Assembly: GCA_902462295.1 (NCBI GenBank)
Contig: CABQAZ010000004.1
Location: 27,550 to 91,549 of the forward strand
From: an uncultured Clostridium sp.
GTDB lineage: Bacteria > Bacillota > Clostridia > TANB77 > CAG-508
DNA: 64,000 bases
Reading direction: 5' to 3'
The position numbers and the translations under genes are program-made. The notes under the pieces were generated by a model, which was not told the origin of the DNA, searched no databases, and saw only the letters and a program-made list of their open reading frames with translations. Positions 1 to 9,625 of the stretch are shown piece after piece (the stretch's first letter is position 1; the number at the start of each line of letters is the position of its first letter).

Positions 1-364
1 TTTTATTCATGTCTTTTGCTATTTTTTCTACTTCTTCTCCTGCTTCTTTTGATCCAATCGTTATTATTATTTGATTTTCAATTAACATTTCTATGTCTTT
101 TTTTATTGCTGTTGATGACATCATTAAAATGTCTTGCTTTATTCCACTTTCTCTTAGTTTTATTGCTTCTTCTACAGTTGCTACTGCTAAAAAATCTATA
201 CCATTATCGATTAAAAATTGTGCATATTCTATTAAGCCTAGTCCATAGCCATTTCCTTTTATTACCGCAATTATTTTGGGTTTATTTTTGTCTTGCTTTA
301 TTATGTTTTTAATAATTTTTAGATTATTTTTTAATTTATTTCTTTCTACTACTAATGCTTTCAT
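1..364 (-). CDS. alr: Alanine racemase, N-terminal part (cut by window edge)
   Basis: PLP enzyme that makes D-alanine for peptidoglycan. Reading from an ATG at 364, the translation begins MKALVVERNKLKNNLKIIKN and soon reaches AVIKGNGYGLG, the family's PLP-lysine motif (usually AVVKANAYGHG). It continues with DFLAVATVEEAIKLRESG, typical of the TIM-barrel start. An SD (AAGGAG) lies 4 nt before the ATG. The C-terminal two thirds lie outside the window. It starts 15 nt after the FemAB-like gene, so the two are probably co-transcribed and both serve the cell wall. The Gly-Asn-Gly version of the lysine motif is slightly unusual. Confidence 0.9.
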   Translation of the reverse strand, partial: MKALVVERNKLKNNLKIIKNIIKQDKNKPKIIAVIKGNGYGLGLIEYAQFLIDNGIDFLAVATVEEAIKLRESGIKQDILMMSSTAIKKDIEMLIENQIIITIGSKEAGEEVEKIAKDMNK

Positions 365-379
365 ATTTCTCCTTTTTTA

Positions 380-1438
380 TTATGCTTTTTTTATTTTTGT
401 TTTTAATCCTCTTAGATTTCTAAATGTTTTTTCTGAAAATTTATATAATGAATATGTTAATGGTTTGAATGGCATATATACTTCTCCTACAAATTCTGTA
501 AAAGTTGCCCCAAATCCTTTTTTAAATCTATATAGTCCATATTGTGGATGATTTTCGTCAACCACTCCTGAAACACCTCTAAAGTCATAAATATCATCTT
601 TTCTTGCTATCGCCATTTTTATCATTTCCCATTGTAATAAATAGTTTGGCATTAAATTTCTGTGTTCATTACTACTTGCCCCATATAAATACCAAGTTTT
701 ATTTCCATAAAAAATTGGTATTACTCCTGATATTGGCTTGTCTTCATAATACGCCATTAATAGTTTCATATGTTTTGGTGCAAGTTCATCATACATTTTT
801 TCAAAATATGATAAAGGCCTTATTATAAATCCATCTCTTGCACCTGTTTCTACCATTATTCTATGAAAGTCTTTTAAATCTTCTCTTGTTCCCTCTTTTA
901 CTACTACTCCTTTTCTAGTAGCTAAACGTACATTGTATCTTGTTTTAGAATGAAAACCAGCAAATATCTCATCTTCTGTTTTTCCTTTTATATCTAATCT
1001 AAAAACATATCTTGGTTGTATTTCTTCTCTAAAATTCTTTGCGTCATCTTTAATTTTATATCCTAAATTTGTTACTACTTTTCTAAATTCTTCATCACTA
1101 CTTAATATATCAGGCTCTGCCTTATAAACAATCGCCTTATATTTTTTTGCTAATTCTTTTATTCCATCTGATAATTGTTTCATTACATTTATATCATGTA
1201 TATCACATGTTGGTCCTCTTGAAGAATACATAATATTCCCAAATACAGGGATTTTTCTTATTAAAACACTTACTGCTCCAATTATTTTTCCGCTTCCATC
1301 TTCTGCTAATACAACTTCATTTTTCCAGTTTGATTTTACTTTTGCCCATTCTGGAGATTGTTGAAAATTACATCTTTCATGTCTTTCTAAAAATTCCTTA
1401 TATTCCTTTCTGCTTTTTTCATCTGTTACATATCTCAT
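380..1438 (-). CDS. FemAB-family peptidoglycan bridge aminoacyltransferase
   Basis: 352 residues, close to the usual Fem length (about 340-420). Fem proteins are double-GNAT enzymes that add amino acids from aminoacyl-tRNA to the lipid II stem peptide. Visible family marks are QQSPEWAKVK near residue 27, an SRGPTCD stretch near 75, FHSKTRYNVRLATRKGV near 165, YLYGASSNEHRNLMPNYLLQWEMI near 255 and a YDFRGVSG/GLYRFKKGFG block near 285-312. That last block resembles the C-terminal GNAT signature of FemX/FmhB-type proteins. SD GAGG lies about 8 nt before the ATG. It is followed directly by alr. Which amino acid it transfers cannot be told from sequence. Confidence 0.88.
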   Translation of the reverse strand: MRYVTDEKSRKEYKEFLERHERCNFQQSPEWAKVKSNWKNEVVLAEDGSGKIIGAVSVLIRKIPVFGNIMYSSRGPTCDIHDINVMKQLSDGIKELAKKYKAIVYKAEPDILSSDEEFRKVVTNLGYKIKDDAKNFREEIQPRYVFRLDIKGKTEDEIFAGFHSKTRYNVRLATRKGVVVKEGTREDLKDFHRIMVETGARDGFIIRPLSYFEKMYDELAPKHMKLLMAYYEDKPISGVIPIFYGNKTWYLYGASSNEHRNLMPNYLLQWEMIKMAIARKDDIYDFRGVSGVVDENHPQYGLYRFKKGFGATFTEFVGEVYMPFKPLTYSLYKFSEKTFRNLRGLKTKIKKA

Positions 1439-1587
1439 GTTATTACCTCATTTCTTTATGTTTACTTTTATCATTTACATTTTGACTTTATTTTACACTA
1501 ATTATATTATTTTTACAAGACTTTTGGGCAGAAAAGTTTTTACCCTCGGTAACACTCTTTTTAATAAATTTTTCTATCGTGCTACAT

Positions 1588-1826
1588 GTTAATATCTTTT
1601 TATTTAATATAAAGAAATCCTTGAAATATAAGTTTGGAATGAAGTGACAAATGTGCATGGAGAAATTTTAGAAATTCTTATGTAGTTTTATGGTAAGAGT
1701 TCACGATAATGGAAAGGACCCATAAAACAAATTAGAATTTCTTAAATTTTGTAATAAACCGAGGAATATAATGTAAAACTTATATTTCAAGGATTTCTTA
1801 TAAAATACTAATAAAAAATATTAATA
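1588..1826. repeat. Long palindromic interspersed element, copy A
   Basis: Inverted ends of at least 24 bp match perfectly (left arm from about 1612, right arm ending at 1799). Weaker outer arms (GTTAATAT at 1588, ATATTAAT ending 1826) extend the palindrome. Inside are a second stem (GAAATTTTAGAAATTC against GAATTTCTTAAATTTT) and an apical stem GTTTTATGG / CCATAAAAC around a conserved purine-rich loop. The same layout recurs at 22664, 45176 and 46110. No ORF is present. This fills most of the gap between the UPF0182 gene and the FemAB-like gene. Confidence 0.85.
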
Positions 1827-1852
1827 AGTGTGATTTCCTGATTATTTCCACA

Positions 1853-1889
1853 AAAAAGTTGCCCATCTTGAACTTATGGACAACTTTTT
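1853..1889 (-). terminator. Intrinsic terminator after the UPF0182 gene
   Basis: Read on the minus strand, AAAAAGTTGTCCAT pairs with ATGGGCAACTTTTT around a 9-nt loop, with one mismatch, and runs into a T tract. It begins about 20 nt after the UPF0182 stop codon. Confidence 0.8.
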
Positions 1890-1908
1890 ATTTAATAATA
1901 AAATACCA

Positions 1909-4653
1909 TTAATTAGTATCTCTGCTAGTAACTTTTTTGTCATTCTCCTTCTTCATTTTATCCAATGACTCTATCAATTCTTGAAGTTTCTTTAAATCTG
2001 ACCCCATCATTTCCCAATCATTTCTATCATTAGATTCTGTCAAATTTTTATTAGCATCTATAATGGCTTGAATCATGCCATCAATGTCTTCTGTATTATT
2101 TACATCAATACTAACTGCTGATTGTGATAGTAAGTTTGAAAGAGCTTCACTTAAAGTATCTCCAATAGCTACTTTAGTTCCTGATGCAACAATTACTTTT
2201 TTTAATGTTGTTGGTTGATTTGGTTCATTTGTCATTGTTTGATATATAGTTTCTACATATAAAACAGTATTATTTATAGGAATTATCTTCATATCTCTAG
2301 AAATTTTACTTCCTGTAACATTTATTGCTTCTAATTCTGCTGAAATTGTTTCGTCTTGTTCTATTTGATTATCTAATTGAGTTGGTCCTAAAATATTACT
2401 ATCTGTAGGATATTTATAAATTTTTAATTTACATTCAGTTTCATTACATGTTCCAACTAAATAAGAAATTACATTTGATTTTCCATTTTGTGTATACATT
2501 TGTACTAATCCAAATTTAGCATTATCATCATCTGGTGTTTTTATCATAGCATAATATGGATTCAATGTAGCTGTTTTGGTTTTTGATGACGTGGTTCCAT
2601 ATTTTGCAAATTCCCATATATCACTATTTCTATATAATACATCTTCTTTTACATTATGATATACCATAAGCATTTCTGCTTGAACTTTGTACAAAAATTC
2701 TGGATATTTTAATTGTGATTTTATCCATTCTGGAATTTCTTTTTCTGTATAATCAGAAAATATTGTAGGATACAATTTTAAATATGCCATTATTATTGGG
2801 TCATTTCTATCTGTTATATAAAATGTCATATCTCCATTATAAGCATTTATAATTACTTTTACTGAATTTCTTATATAATTAATATCACGTTTTGCTCCAT
2901 CATATTCAATTTCTGTATAAGTTGAATATGGATATTTATCAGATACTGTATATGCATCCAATACCCAATAAATTTGTCCATCATCTACTACTGTATATGG
3001 ATTCTCATCATATATTAAATTAGGTAATACTGTTTTTGCTCTTTTTATTATATTTCTATTTGTTAAAATTTTACTCTCACTTGAAACAGCTCCTGACATT
3101 GCAAGTTTTATATCTCTATTTTTTATAGATAATATTAACCTGTCAAAAAAGCCTACTTGTATTCCAGAATTTCCATTGTAATTATATACATGTTCAACTC
3201 CATCATTATCTGTATAATCATATTCATTTTTGTTTTTGGTATTTGTCACAGCTACACTATTTGTTTCCACTCCATAATATATTCTTGGCTCATCTATTTT
3301 ATAGATATTATCTGAACCTGTAATTTCTTTTTGTAAATACTGCACATTTCCATCTTCTGTAACTGTTGTTGCAGATGCAACAATTTGTCCAATTCCATGG
3401 GTATATTCATATGTTTTATTATTATATGATATCATACTATTTTCTGCTTCTCTTGGAGCAACATATACTAATTGTTCTTTTCCATTTGCTTCATATTTAG
3501 TAAGTGATATATTATTAAATGTATAATATCCTGTTTCTGTTTGAGTATCTTTTAAACTTTTTTTAACTAAATCGTTATTTACAACTGTTATATTATCTAT
3601 AACATCTGAATTATCATTAACTTCATTTTCTTTTATTGTTCCAGTATATTCAATACTTGTTTCTTCTGCATTAATATTATATGCTTCTTGAGTCGATTTT
3701 ATATTTTCTGATATATATTTACGTTCTTTATCAAATTCATTTGATTTTACAAATATCAAATCATATCCAACCATTACAAAAAACAAAGTTACTAAATATA
3801 TAGGTATTGCAACTGTCGGATATACTATTTTTTTATTTTGTTTTTTTACAAAATATTTTACTGCTACTATTGCAGATATAACAATTACTACCGCAAATAT
3901 TATATATCCCCATAATTGAATTGTAGATTCTACAATTCCAGCTCCTGTTAATTCTGTTCCATTGCTTAATGTTAAAATCCTTCCTGTTACAATATTTTGT
4001 GTACTTAACGCTGTCTGTAATCCTATACCTATTGCTAATATAATTGCATTTCTTAGCAATTTTTTTATAAGCTTACTTTCACGTAGTAATTCTCTGTCAA
4101 CAGCTTTAAAATACAAATTAAATATAATTATATAATATCCTGCCATATATCCACTTATAGAAATCATCAATACTGTAAAATAATTTATTAACATTTCTAT
4201 TAATGGCTTTATAAACATATAATATGATATATCTAAATTAAATATTATATCACTTTTTCCAAATGATGCATTACTTACAAATAATAAAACTTTATCTAAT
4301 AAATTATTAGATATAATAACACTTACTATTGCTGATATTATTAATGTTATTGACTTATTAGGAAGCTTTGGCACTTCTTTTTTTTCTTGTTCAAAAAATG
4401 GTCTTAATCCTTTTTTTATTCCTTTATTTGTAAAATATAAAATTATACTTAAAAATATAAAAGAAATTCCCATTATTGAATATTTATATTTTATATCTGT
4501 AAAAAATTTTTCAACATATTGTTCTCCTAATTCTAAATATTCCAAATATTGTCCTCTTAATGATATATATGTTGCTATTATATACATTACAATAAATGCT
4601 ATTACTATTATTGCCCTCATTTTTTTACTAATTTTTAGTTTATTCGTTTCCAT
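1909..4653 (-). CDS. UPF0182 family large membrane protein
   Basis: 914 residues from the ATG at 4653. That start is preferred over an upstream in-frame ATG at 4707 because AAAGGAGG sits 5 nt before it, and because the upstream codons run through a REP-like palindrome. About seven hydrophobic helices fill the first 320 residues (for example MRAIIVIAFIVMYIIATYI and PIYLVTLFFVMVGYDLIFV). A long extracytoplasmic part rich in Asn, Tyr and Thr follows, ending in a charged Lys/Asp/Glu tail. This layout and length match UPF0182, a family of unknown function common in Clostridia and Actinobacteria. It lies downstream of ftsY and may share its transcript. Confidence 0.85.
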   Translation of the reverse strand: METNKLKISKKMRAIIVIAFIVMYIIATYISLRGQYLEYLELGEQYVEKFFTDIKYKYSIMGISFIFLSIILYFTNKGIKKGLRPFFEQEKKEVPKLPNKSITLIISAIVSVIISNNLLDKVLLFVSNASFGKSDIIFNLDISYYMFIKPLIEMLINYFTVLMISISGYMAGYYIIIFNLYFKAVDRELLRESKLIKKLLRNAIILAIGIGLQTALSTQNIVTGRILTLSNGTELTGAGIVESTIQLWGYIIFAVVIVISAIVAVKYFVKKQNKKIVYPTVAIPIYLVTLFFVMVGYDLIFVKSNEFDKERKYISENIKSTQEAYNINAEETSIEYTGTIKENEVNDNSDVIDNITVVNNDLVKKSLKDTQTETGYYTFNNISLTKYEANGKEQLVYVAPREAENSMISYNNKTYEYTHGIGQIVASATTVTEDGNVQYLQKEITGSDNIYKIDEPRIYYGVETNSVAVTNTKNKNEYDYTDNDGVEHVYNYNGNSGIQVGFFDRLILSIKNRDIKLAMSGAVSSESKILTNRNIIKRAKTVLPNLIYDENPYTVVDDGQIYWVLDAYTVSDKYPYSTYTEIEYDGAKRDINYIRNSVKVIINAYNGDMTFYITDRNDPIIMAYLKLYPTIFSDYTEKEIPEWIKSQLKYPEFLYKVQAEMLMVYHNVKEDVLYRNSDIWEFAKYGTTSSKTKTATLNPYYAMIKTPDDDNAKFGLVQMYTQNGKSNVISYLVGTCNETECKLKIYKYPTDSNILGPTQLDNQIEQDETISAELEAINVTGSKISRDMKIIPINNTVLYVETIYQTMTNEPNQPTTLKKVIVASGTKVAIGDTLSEALSNLLSQSAVSIDVNNTEDIDGMIQAIIDANKNLTESNDRNDWEMMGSDLKKLQELIESLDKMKKENDKKVTSRDTN

Positions 4654-4675
4654 TTCTTCCTCCTTTGGAACATTT

Positions 4676-4706
4676 TGCACTTCTGGGACCGGGTATTTCC
4701 CGTGCA
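4676..4706. repeat. 31-bp REP-like palindrome, copy 1
   Basis: TGCAC...GTGCA ends enclose GGGACCGGGTATTTCCC. A 31-bp copy with the same ends and about three quarters identity lies at 40208-40238. It is in the short gap between ftsY and the UPF0182 gene. The layout resembles small REP elements with GTGC/GCAC ends that are moved by RAYT transposases elsewhere in Clostridia. Confidence 0.65.
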
Positions 4707-4716
4707 TTTTTATATA

Positions 4717-5622
4717 CTATATTATTGCTTTTGCAAAATCTTTTGAGTTGAATATTTCCATATCATCTATTTGTTCTCCAACTCCAATAAACTTTACAGG
4801 TATTTGATTTTCTTCTACTATTCCTATAACAGCTCCACCTTTGGCCGTTCCATCTAATTTTGTGAGTACTATTCCTGTAATATCTGCTTGCTCTTTAAAT
4901 GCTTTTACTTGTGATATTGCATTTTGACCTGTTCCTGCATCTATAACTAATAATACTTCTTTTGAGGCTTCTGGCATTTCTTTATTTATTACTTTTTGAA
5001 TTTTATTTAATTCATCCATTAAATACTTCTTGTTATGTAATCTTCCTGCTGTGTCACATATTAATATATCTGCTCCGATTTCTTTTGTTTTTGTAATTGC
5101 ATCATATACTACTGAGGCTGGGTCTATTCCTTCTTCTCTTTTTACTATTTCTGCTCCTGCTCTTTTGGCCCAAATTTCAAGTTGCTCTACTGCTGCCGCT
5201 CTAAATGTATCTGCTGCAGCAACTACTACTTTCTTTCCATCTCTTGCTAATCTCGCTGCCATTTTTCCTATTGATGTTGTTTTTCCAACTCCATTTACTC
5301 CTATTACTAATATTACTGATGGCTTTGTTTCTAGTTTTAATGAATTGTCTGATATTTCTAATATTTTTTCTATTTCTTCTCTTAATGCTTCTTTTACTTG
5401 TTCTTCATCTTCTATTTTTTCTTTTTTTATTCTGTCTCTTAAATTTGATATTATTTTTGTTGATGTTTCTATTCCTATGTCTGACATTATTAATGCTTCT
5501 TCTAATTCTTCTAAAAAGTCTTCATCTACTTTTCTAAAATTGCTAAATACATCATTTATTTTTTCATTTATTGATTCTTTTGTTTTGTTTAGTCCTTGTT
5601 TTAATTTATCAAAAAATCCCAT
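4717..5622 (-). CDS. ftsY: Signal recognition particle receptor FtsY
   Basis: 301-residue SRP-GTPase that docks SRP-ribosome complexes at the membrane for co-translational insertion. The N domain is residues 1-95. The G domain has the P-loop GVNGVGKTT (108-116), DTFRAAAVEQL, DTAGRLHNKKYLMDEL and TKLDGTAKGGA. It lacks the long acidic A domain of E. coli FtsY, as is usual in Firmicutes. The start has a short SD (AAGAAAGAAGG) upstream, and a good promoter (TTGCTT-17-TAGAAT) lies 32 nt before the ATG. The UPF0182 gene follows. Confidence 0.97.
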   Translation of the reverse strand: MGFFDKLKQGLNKTKESINEKINDVFSNFRKVDEDFLEELEEALIMSDIGIETSTKIISNLRDRIKKEKIEDEEQVKEALREEIEKILEISDNSLKLETKPSVILVIGVNGVGKTTSIGKMAARLARDGKKVVVAAADTFRAAAVEQLEIWAKRAGAEIVKREEGIDPASVVYDAITKTKEIGADILICDTAGRLHNKKYLMDELNKIQKVINKEMPEASKEVLLVIDAGTGQNAISQVKAFKEQADITGIVLTKLDGTAKGGAVIGIVEENQIPVKFIGVGEQIDDMEIFNSKDFAKAII

Positions 5623-5653
5623 TTCAATCCTTCTTTCTTTTTAATATGCTACT

Positions 5654-5682
5654 ATTCTAGCATTTTTTAGTAAAAAAAGCAA
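5654..5682 (-). promoter_or_regulatory. Sigma-A-type promoter of ftsY
   Basis: On the minus strand: TTGCTT (5677-5682), 17-nt spacer, TAGAAT (5654-5659), placed just upstream of the ftsY ribosome-binding site. Confidence 0.6.
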
Positions 5683-5770
5683 TAATTTAAATCAACAATA
5701 TATGACTAAATGGTTTATCTTAAATTAATACATAAAGATAATTGAAACATTTGCTTTACCTTGTAACACC

Positions 5771-5800
5771 AAAAAACGTTCTAAATTTCTAGAACGCTTT
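5771..5800 (-). terminator. Intrinsic terminator after glmM
   Basis: Minus strand: CGTTCTA, 6-nt loop, TAGAACG, then T6. It begins about 15 nt after the glmM stop codon. Confidence 0.88.
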
Positions 5801-5812
5801 TCTATATTATAT

Positions 5813-7177
5813 TTATTTACAATTTTTCTCAATCATATCTGCAATCTTTTTAGCCTTAGCTTCAATTACATTTATATCCTTTCCCTCAATCATAACTCTA
5901 ACAAGAGGTTCTGTACCAGAAGGTCTTATAAGAACTCTACCATTTCCTGCAAATTCTTTTTCTAAGTTCTCGATAGCTGTTTTGATTTCTGTATTTTTCT
6001 CATAATCATTTCTCTTATTTGAATCAACCTTTGCATTAACTAAAACTTGTGGATATTTTTGTACCATTGCTCCTAATTCTGATGACTTTTTTCCACTTTC
6101 TAATATAGCTTGAATTAGCATTAGAGATGTTAGAATTCCATCTCCTGTAGGATTATAATCAAGTAAAATCACATGACCTGATTGCTCTCCTCCCAAATTA
6201 TATCCGTTTTTCAACATTTCTTCTAATACATATCTATCTCCAACTTTTGTTTGAATAAACTGTAGTTTTTCTTTTTCTGCATATTTATTTAGTCCCAAAT
6301 TACTCATAACTGTCGCTACTATTGTATCTTTAGCAAGTTTGTTATGTTTTTTTAGATAATTTGAAATAATAGCTAATAATTTATCACCATCAATTTCGTC
6401 ACCATTTTCATCAACAGCTAGACATCTGTCTCCATCTCCATCATAAGCGATTCCAAGACTCATTTTGTTTTTTACAACATATTCTTTTAGCATTTCTAGA
6501 TGTGTTGAACCACATCCGTCATTTATGTTTACTCCATTAGGATTATTATTTATAATTACATGGTTTATTCCAAGTGTTTTAAATACTTTATCTGCAACTT
6601 TATATGTAGCACCATTAGCAGTATCAATTACTACCTTAAAATCTGGCCTGTTAAGTTTTTCAATATTATCATCAAAATTCTTTCTAAAGAAATATACATA
6701 TTCATCTAATAAATCTGTTCTAACTTCAGAAACACCTATCTTTTCACTTACAGCTGATAGTTCATCAAGCTTTCCTGAGTCCATTACTTCTTCTATTTCT
6801 TCCTCTATTTCATCTGGAATTTTTGTTCCTTTATTACTAAAATACTTTATTCCATTAAATTCAAATGTATTATGTGATGCTGATATTACAACACTTGCAT
6901 CTGCTTGAAGTTTTCTTGTTAAATATGCTACTCCAGGTGTTGGAATAACTCCTAACAATTTAACATTTGCTCCATAACTTAAAAATCCTGCTACCATTGC
7001 ACTTTCTATTAGTGTCCCCGAAATACGAGTATCTCTACCAATTAATATAGTTGGTGTTTTTGTTGAATGTTTTGACAATACATATGCTCCAGCTTTTGCT
7101 ACTCTATATACCAATTCTGGTGATAACTCTGTATTGGCAATTCTACGAATTCCATCTGTTCCAAAATATTTTCTCAT
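5813..7177 (-). CDS. glmM: Phosphoglucosamine mutase
   Basis: 454 residues from ATG 7177 (MRKYFGTDGI, the family's usual start). A GTG three codons upstream (7186) is possible but lies only 3 nt from the GAGAGG SD. The enzyme converts GlcN-6-P to GlcN-1-P for UDP-GlcNAc synthesis. Visible are the phosphoserine loop VVISASHNTFEFNG, the metal loop AYDGDGDRC, the sugar-binding GGEQSGHVIL and the phosphate-binding RPSGTEPLVRVM. One oddity is GTDGIRRIAN where nearly all homologues have GTDGIRGIAN. A clean terminator follows. It is the last gene of the block that starts at glyS. Confidence 0.96.
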   Translation of the reverse strand: MRKYFGTDGIRRIANTELSPELVYRVAKAGAYVLSKHSTKTPTILIGRDTRISGTLIESAMVAGFLSYGANVKLLGVIPTPGVAYLTRKLQADASVVISASHNTFEFNGIKYFSNKGTKIPDEIEEEIEEVMDSGKLDELSAVSEKIGVSEVRTDLLDEYVYFFRKNFDDNIEKLNRPDFKVVIDTANGATYKVADKVFKTLGINHVIINNNPNGVNINDGCGSTHLEMLKEYVVKNKMSLGIAYDGDGDRCLAVDENGDEIDGDKLLAIISNYLKKHNKLAKDTIVATVMSNLGLNKYAEKEKLQFIQTKVGDRYVLEEMLKNGYNLGGEQSGHVILLDYNPTGDGILTSLMLIQAILESGKKSSELGAMVQKYPQVLVNAKVDSNKRNDYEKNTEIKTAIENLEKEFAGNGRVLIRPSGTEPLVRVMIEGKDINVIEAKAKKIADMIEKNCK

Positions 7178-7228
7178 TTTCTTCACAATCCTCTCTAATT
7201 TAGATTATATAACTATCTCATATTAATT

Positions 7229-7933
7229 TTAATCTGTTAATTGATTTAGTAGGTTATAATATTCTGTCATTTTATTTAAATTTGTAAATTGTATTTTATC
7301 ATCTTTTATTGTCCATGATTCAGTATTTTTTTCTAGAAATTCTTTTATTTTTTCTATTTTATTAATTTTTTCTGTTAATTTTCCCTTTTCGTCTTTTATT
7401 TTTTCTTCTAATGTATTATATTTTTCTTTCATTGCATCACTTAACATAATTGTATTATATAAATCTATATAATAACCTTTTCTTTTTGTTATATTTCTCT
7501 TGGTTATATTTTCTTTAATTTTTTCTTCTGTAAGCATATTTTCTAATTCTGAAATACAATTTTTACTCTTTTCTTTATATTCTTCTATTAGATTATCAAC
7601 TCCACTTAAATCTTTTTCATTCATATTTTGTGCTGAAAATATATTATTAGGATTTATACCTGTATTGATTTCTTCTATTTCTACATATATATTCTTAAGT
7701 TCAGATATGTATTCTTTAATTGCTTTTTCTACTACTGCATAGTTTTTTTCTGTTTTTATATTAAAATCTATATTTTCTGTTACTATATCTGTTTTTAATA
7801 TTTGGTTTGTTTCTTCTGTTAATAAGATTGTTTGTTTCTTACCAAATTTACTAAAAATGAATGTAATTCCTACAATTCCAATTATTAAAATTAAAACTAT
7901 TATTATTGCAATTATTGTTTTTTTATTTTCCAT
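7229..7933 (-). CDS. Membrane-anchored coiled-coil protein of unknown function
   Basis: 234 residues. A single hydrophobic helix (residues 7-28, IIAIIIVLILIIGIVGITFIF) is followed by a Lys/Glu-rich part with heptad-like stretches (EEKIKDEKGKLTEKINKIEKIKEFLEKN near 180). That suggests one TM anchor and an extracellular helical domain. No catalytic motif is recognisable. SD AAAGGA lies 9 nt before the ATG. It sits between glyS and glmM with short gaps, so it is probably co-transcribed with them. I do not recognise the family. Confidence 0.7.
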   Translation of the reverse strand: MENKKTIIAIIIVLILIIGIVGITFIFSKFGKKQTILLTEETNQILKTDIVTENIDFNIKTEKNYAVVEKAIKEYISELKNIYVEIEEINTGINPNNIFSAQNMNEKDLSGVDNLIEEYKEKSKNCISELENMLTEEKIKENITKRNITKRKGYYIDLYNTIMLSDAMKEKYNTLEEKIKDEKGKLTEKINKIEKIKEFLEKNTESWTIKDDKIQFTNLNKMTEYYNLLNQLTD

Positions 7934-7972
7934 TTTTACTTTTCCTTTCGTACTGATTTACACATTTTAATT

Positions 7973-9355
7973 TTAAAATTCTATTTTTTTATTAAGCCAT
8001 GTTTCAAGTTCATCTATTTTTAATCTAATCTGTTCCATTGTATCTCTATCTCTTATTGTTACAGTATCATCTTCTAAAGTATCAAAATCTATCGTTATAC
8101 AGAAAGGTGTTCCAATTTCGTCTTGTCTTCTATAACGTTTTCCTATTGAACCTGTTTCGTCATATTCACACATGAATTTTTTTGATAATTGTGTATATAC
8201 TTCTTCTGCTTTTTCTGATAATTTTTTTGATAATGGAAGTACTGCTACTTTATATGGTGCTAATGCTGGATGTAAATGTAATACTGTTCTTGTATCTCCT
8301 TCAGCAATTTCTTCTTCATCATATGCATTGCATAAAAATGCTAGTGCTACTCTGTCTGCTCCAAGTGATGGCTCTATACAGTAAGGTACATATTTTTCAT
8401 TTGTTTCTGGGTCTAAATATGTGAAATCTTCTTTTGAAACATTCATATGATTTGTTAAATCATAATCTGTTCTGTCTGCAATTCCCCATAATTCTCCCCA
8501 ACCAAATGGAAATGCATATTCTATATCTGTTGTTGCTTTACTGTAAAATACAAGTTCTTCTGGACTATGGTCTCTTAAACGAATATTCTCTTTTTTCATT
8601 CCTAATTCTAATAGCCAATTTTCACAGAAATTTTTCCAATATTCATGCCATTCTAAATCTGTTCCTGGTTTACAGAAAAACTCTAATTCCATTTGTTCAA
8701 ATTCTCTTGTTCTAAATGTAAAGTTTCCTGGTGTTATTTCATTTCTAAATGCTTTTCCAACCTGTGCAATTCCCATTGGTAATTTTTTTCTTGTTGTTCT
8801 CATTACATTTTTAAAATTCACAAATATTCCTTGTGCTGTTTCTGGTCTTAAATATATTTCTGCTTTTGCATCTTCTGTTACTCCTTGAAATGTTTTGAAC
8901 ATTAAATTAAATTTACGGATAGCTGTAAAATTATGTTTTCCACAAGTTGGACAAGGAATTTTATTATCATCTAAGAATTTTACCATTTCTTCGTCTGACA
9001 TCCCATCTGCAATCATGTCTTTACCTTGCTCATGTGCCCATTCTTCTATTAATTTGTCAGCTCTATGTCTTGTTTTACATTCCTTACAATCTATTAGTGG
9101 GTCAGAAAATCCTCCAACATGTCCAGATGCAACCCATGTTTTAGGATTCATTAAAATTGCTGCATCTAATCCAACATTATATTTACTTTCTTGTATGAAC
9201 TTTTTTCTCCATAATTTTTTTACATTATTTTTTAACTCTACACCTAATGGTCCATAATCCCATGTGTTTGCTAATCCTCCATAAATTTCTGAACCTGGAT
9301 AAATATATCCTCTTGCTTTGCATAAATTAACTATTGTTTCCATTGATTTTACCAT
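7973..9355 (-). CDS. glyS: Glycyl-tRNA synthetase, dimeric (eukaryote/Gram-positive) type
   Basis: 460-residue class II synthetase (also called glyQS in Bacillus-type naming) that charges tRNA-Gly. PGSEIYGGLANTWDYGPLG (20-38) is the family signature. Zinc-ribbon cysteines are at C90/C93 and C135/C138. Motif 2 is FRNEITPGNFTFRTREFEQMELEFF (203-227), motif 3 is GADRVALAFL near 345, and the anticodon-binding domain is the C-terminal 100 residues. AAAGGAG lies 7 nt before the ATG. Expression is controlled by the T-box directly upstream. Confidence 0.97.
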   Translation of the reverse strand: MVKSMETIVNLCKARGYIYPGSEIYGGLANTWDYGPLGVELKNNVKKLWRKKFIQESKYNVGLDAAILMNPKTWVASGHVGGFSDPLIDCKECKTRHRADKLIEEWAHEQGKDMIADGMSDEEMVKFLDDNKIPCPTCGKHNFTAIRKFNLMFKTFQGVTEDAKAEIYLRPETAQGIFVNFKNVMRTTRKKLPMGIAQVGKAFRNEITPGNFTFRTREFEQMELEFFCKPGTDLEWHEYWKNFCENWLLELGMKKENIRLRDHSPEELVFYSKATTDIEYAFPFGWGELWGIADRTDYDLTNHMNVSKEDFTYLDPETNEKYVPYCIEPSLGADRVALAFLCNAYDEEEIAEGDTRTVLHLHPALAPYKVAVLPLSKKLSEKAEEVYTQLSKKFMCEYDETGSIGKRYRRQDEIGTPFCITIDFDTLEDDTVTIRDRDTMEQIRLKIDELETWLNKKIEF

Positions 9356-9389
9356 TTTAAATCTCCTTTCATTATGGTTAACTTAACCA

Positions 9390-9590
9390 AAAAACTTCCG
9401 TGCCTAACACAATATGACACGCACACTATGCTAGGGACGAAAGTATATTTCCGCGATTCCACCCTAATTCTTAAAACTTTTTCTTGTTTTAAGCACCTTA
9501 ATTTATTTTTTATTACTCAAAAGCTCCCCTTATGTTTATTACTACTAGTATTCCACCATCACTAGCTCTCTATATGTAAGTTAGCATAAT
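9390..9590 (-). promoter_or_regulatory. T-box riboswitch, tRNA-Gly responsive
   Basis: On the minus strand the conserved T-box AGGGTGGAATCGCGG lies at 9451-9465. It is followed by a terminator whose arms (CTTTCGTCCCTAG and GGCACGGAAG) close into a T6 run at about 9390-9395. Upstream, AGAGAGCT pairs with AGCTTTT to close stem I. A GGGG just before that closing arm, at the place where the thrS T-box has ACT, is the likely Gly specifier. High uncharged tRNA-Gly should favour the antiterminator and glyS expression. Confidence 0.92.
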
Positions 9591-9625
9591 TTTTCTTTTT
9601 CATCGTAATTTGTTTAATTGTTTCT

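Noticed and set aside
16..828. Leu/Phe-rich plus-strand ORFs opposite alr and the FemAB-like gene
   Set aside because: They are antisense shadows: strongly hydrophobic low-complexity translations with no SD, opposite conserved genes. The same holds for similar ORFs elsewhere.
5724..5760. Possible degenerate copy of the long palindromic element (TAAATTAATACATAAAGATA...)
   Set aside because: It resembles only the flank of the copy near 54061 and lacks the diagnostic internal segments.
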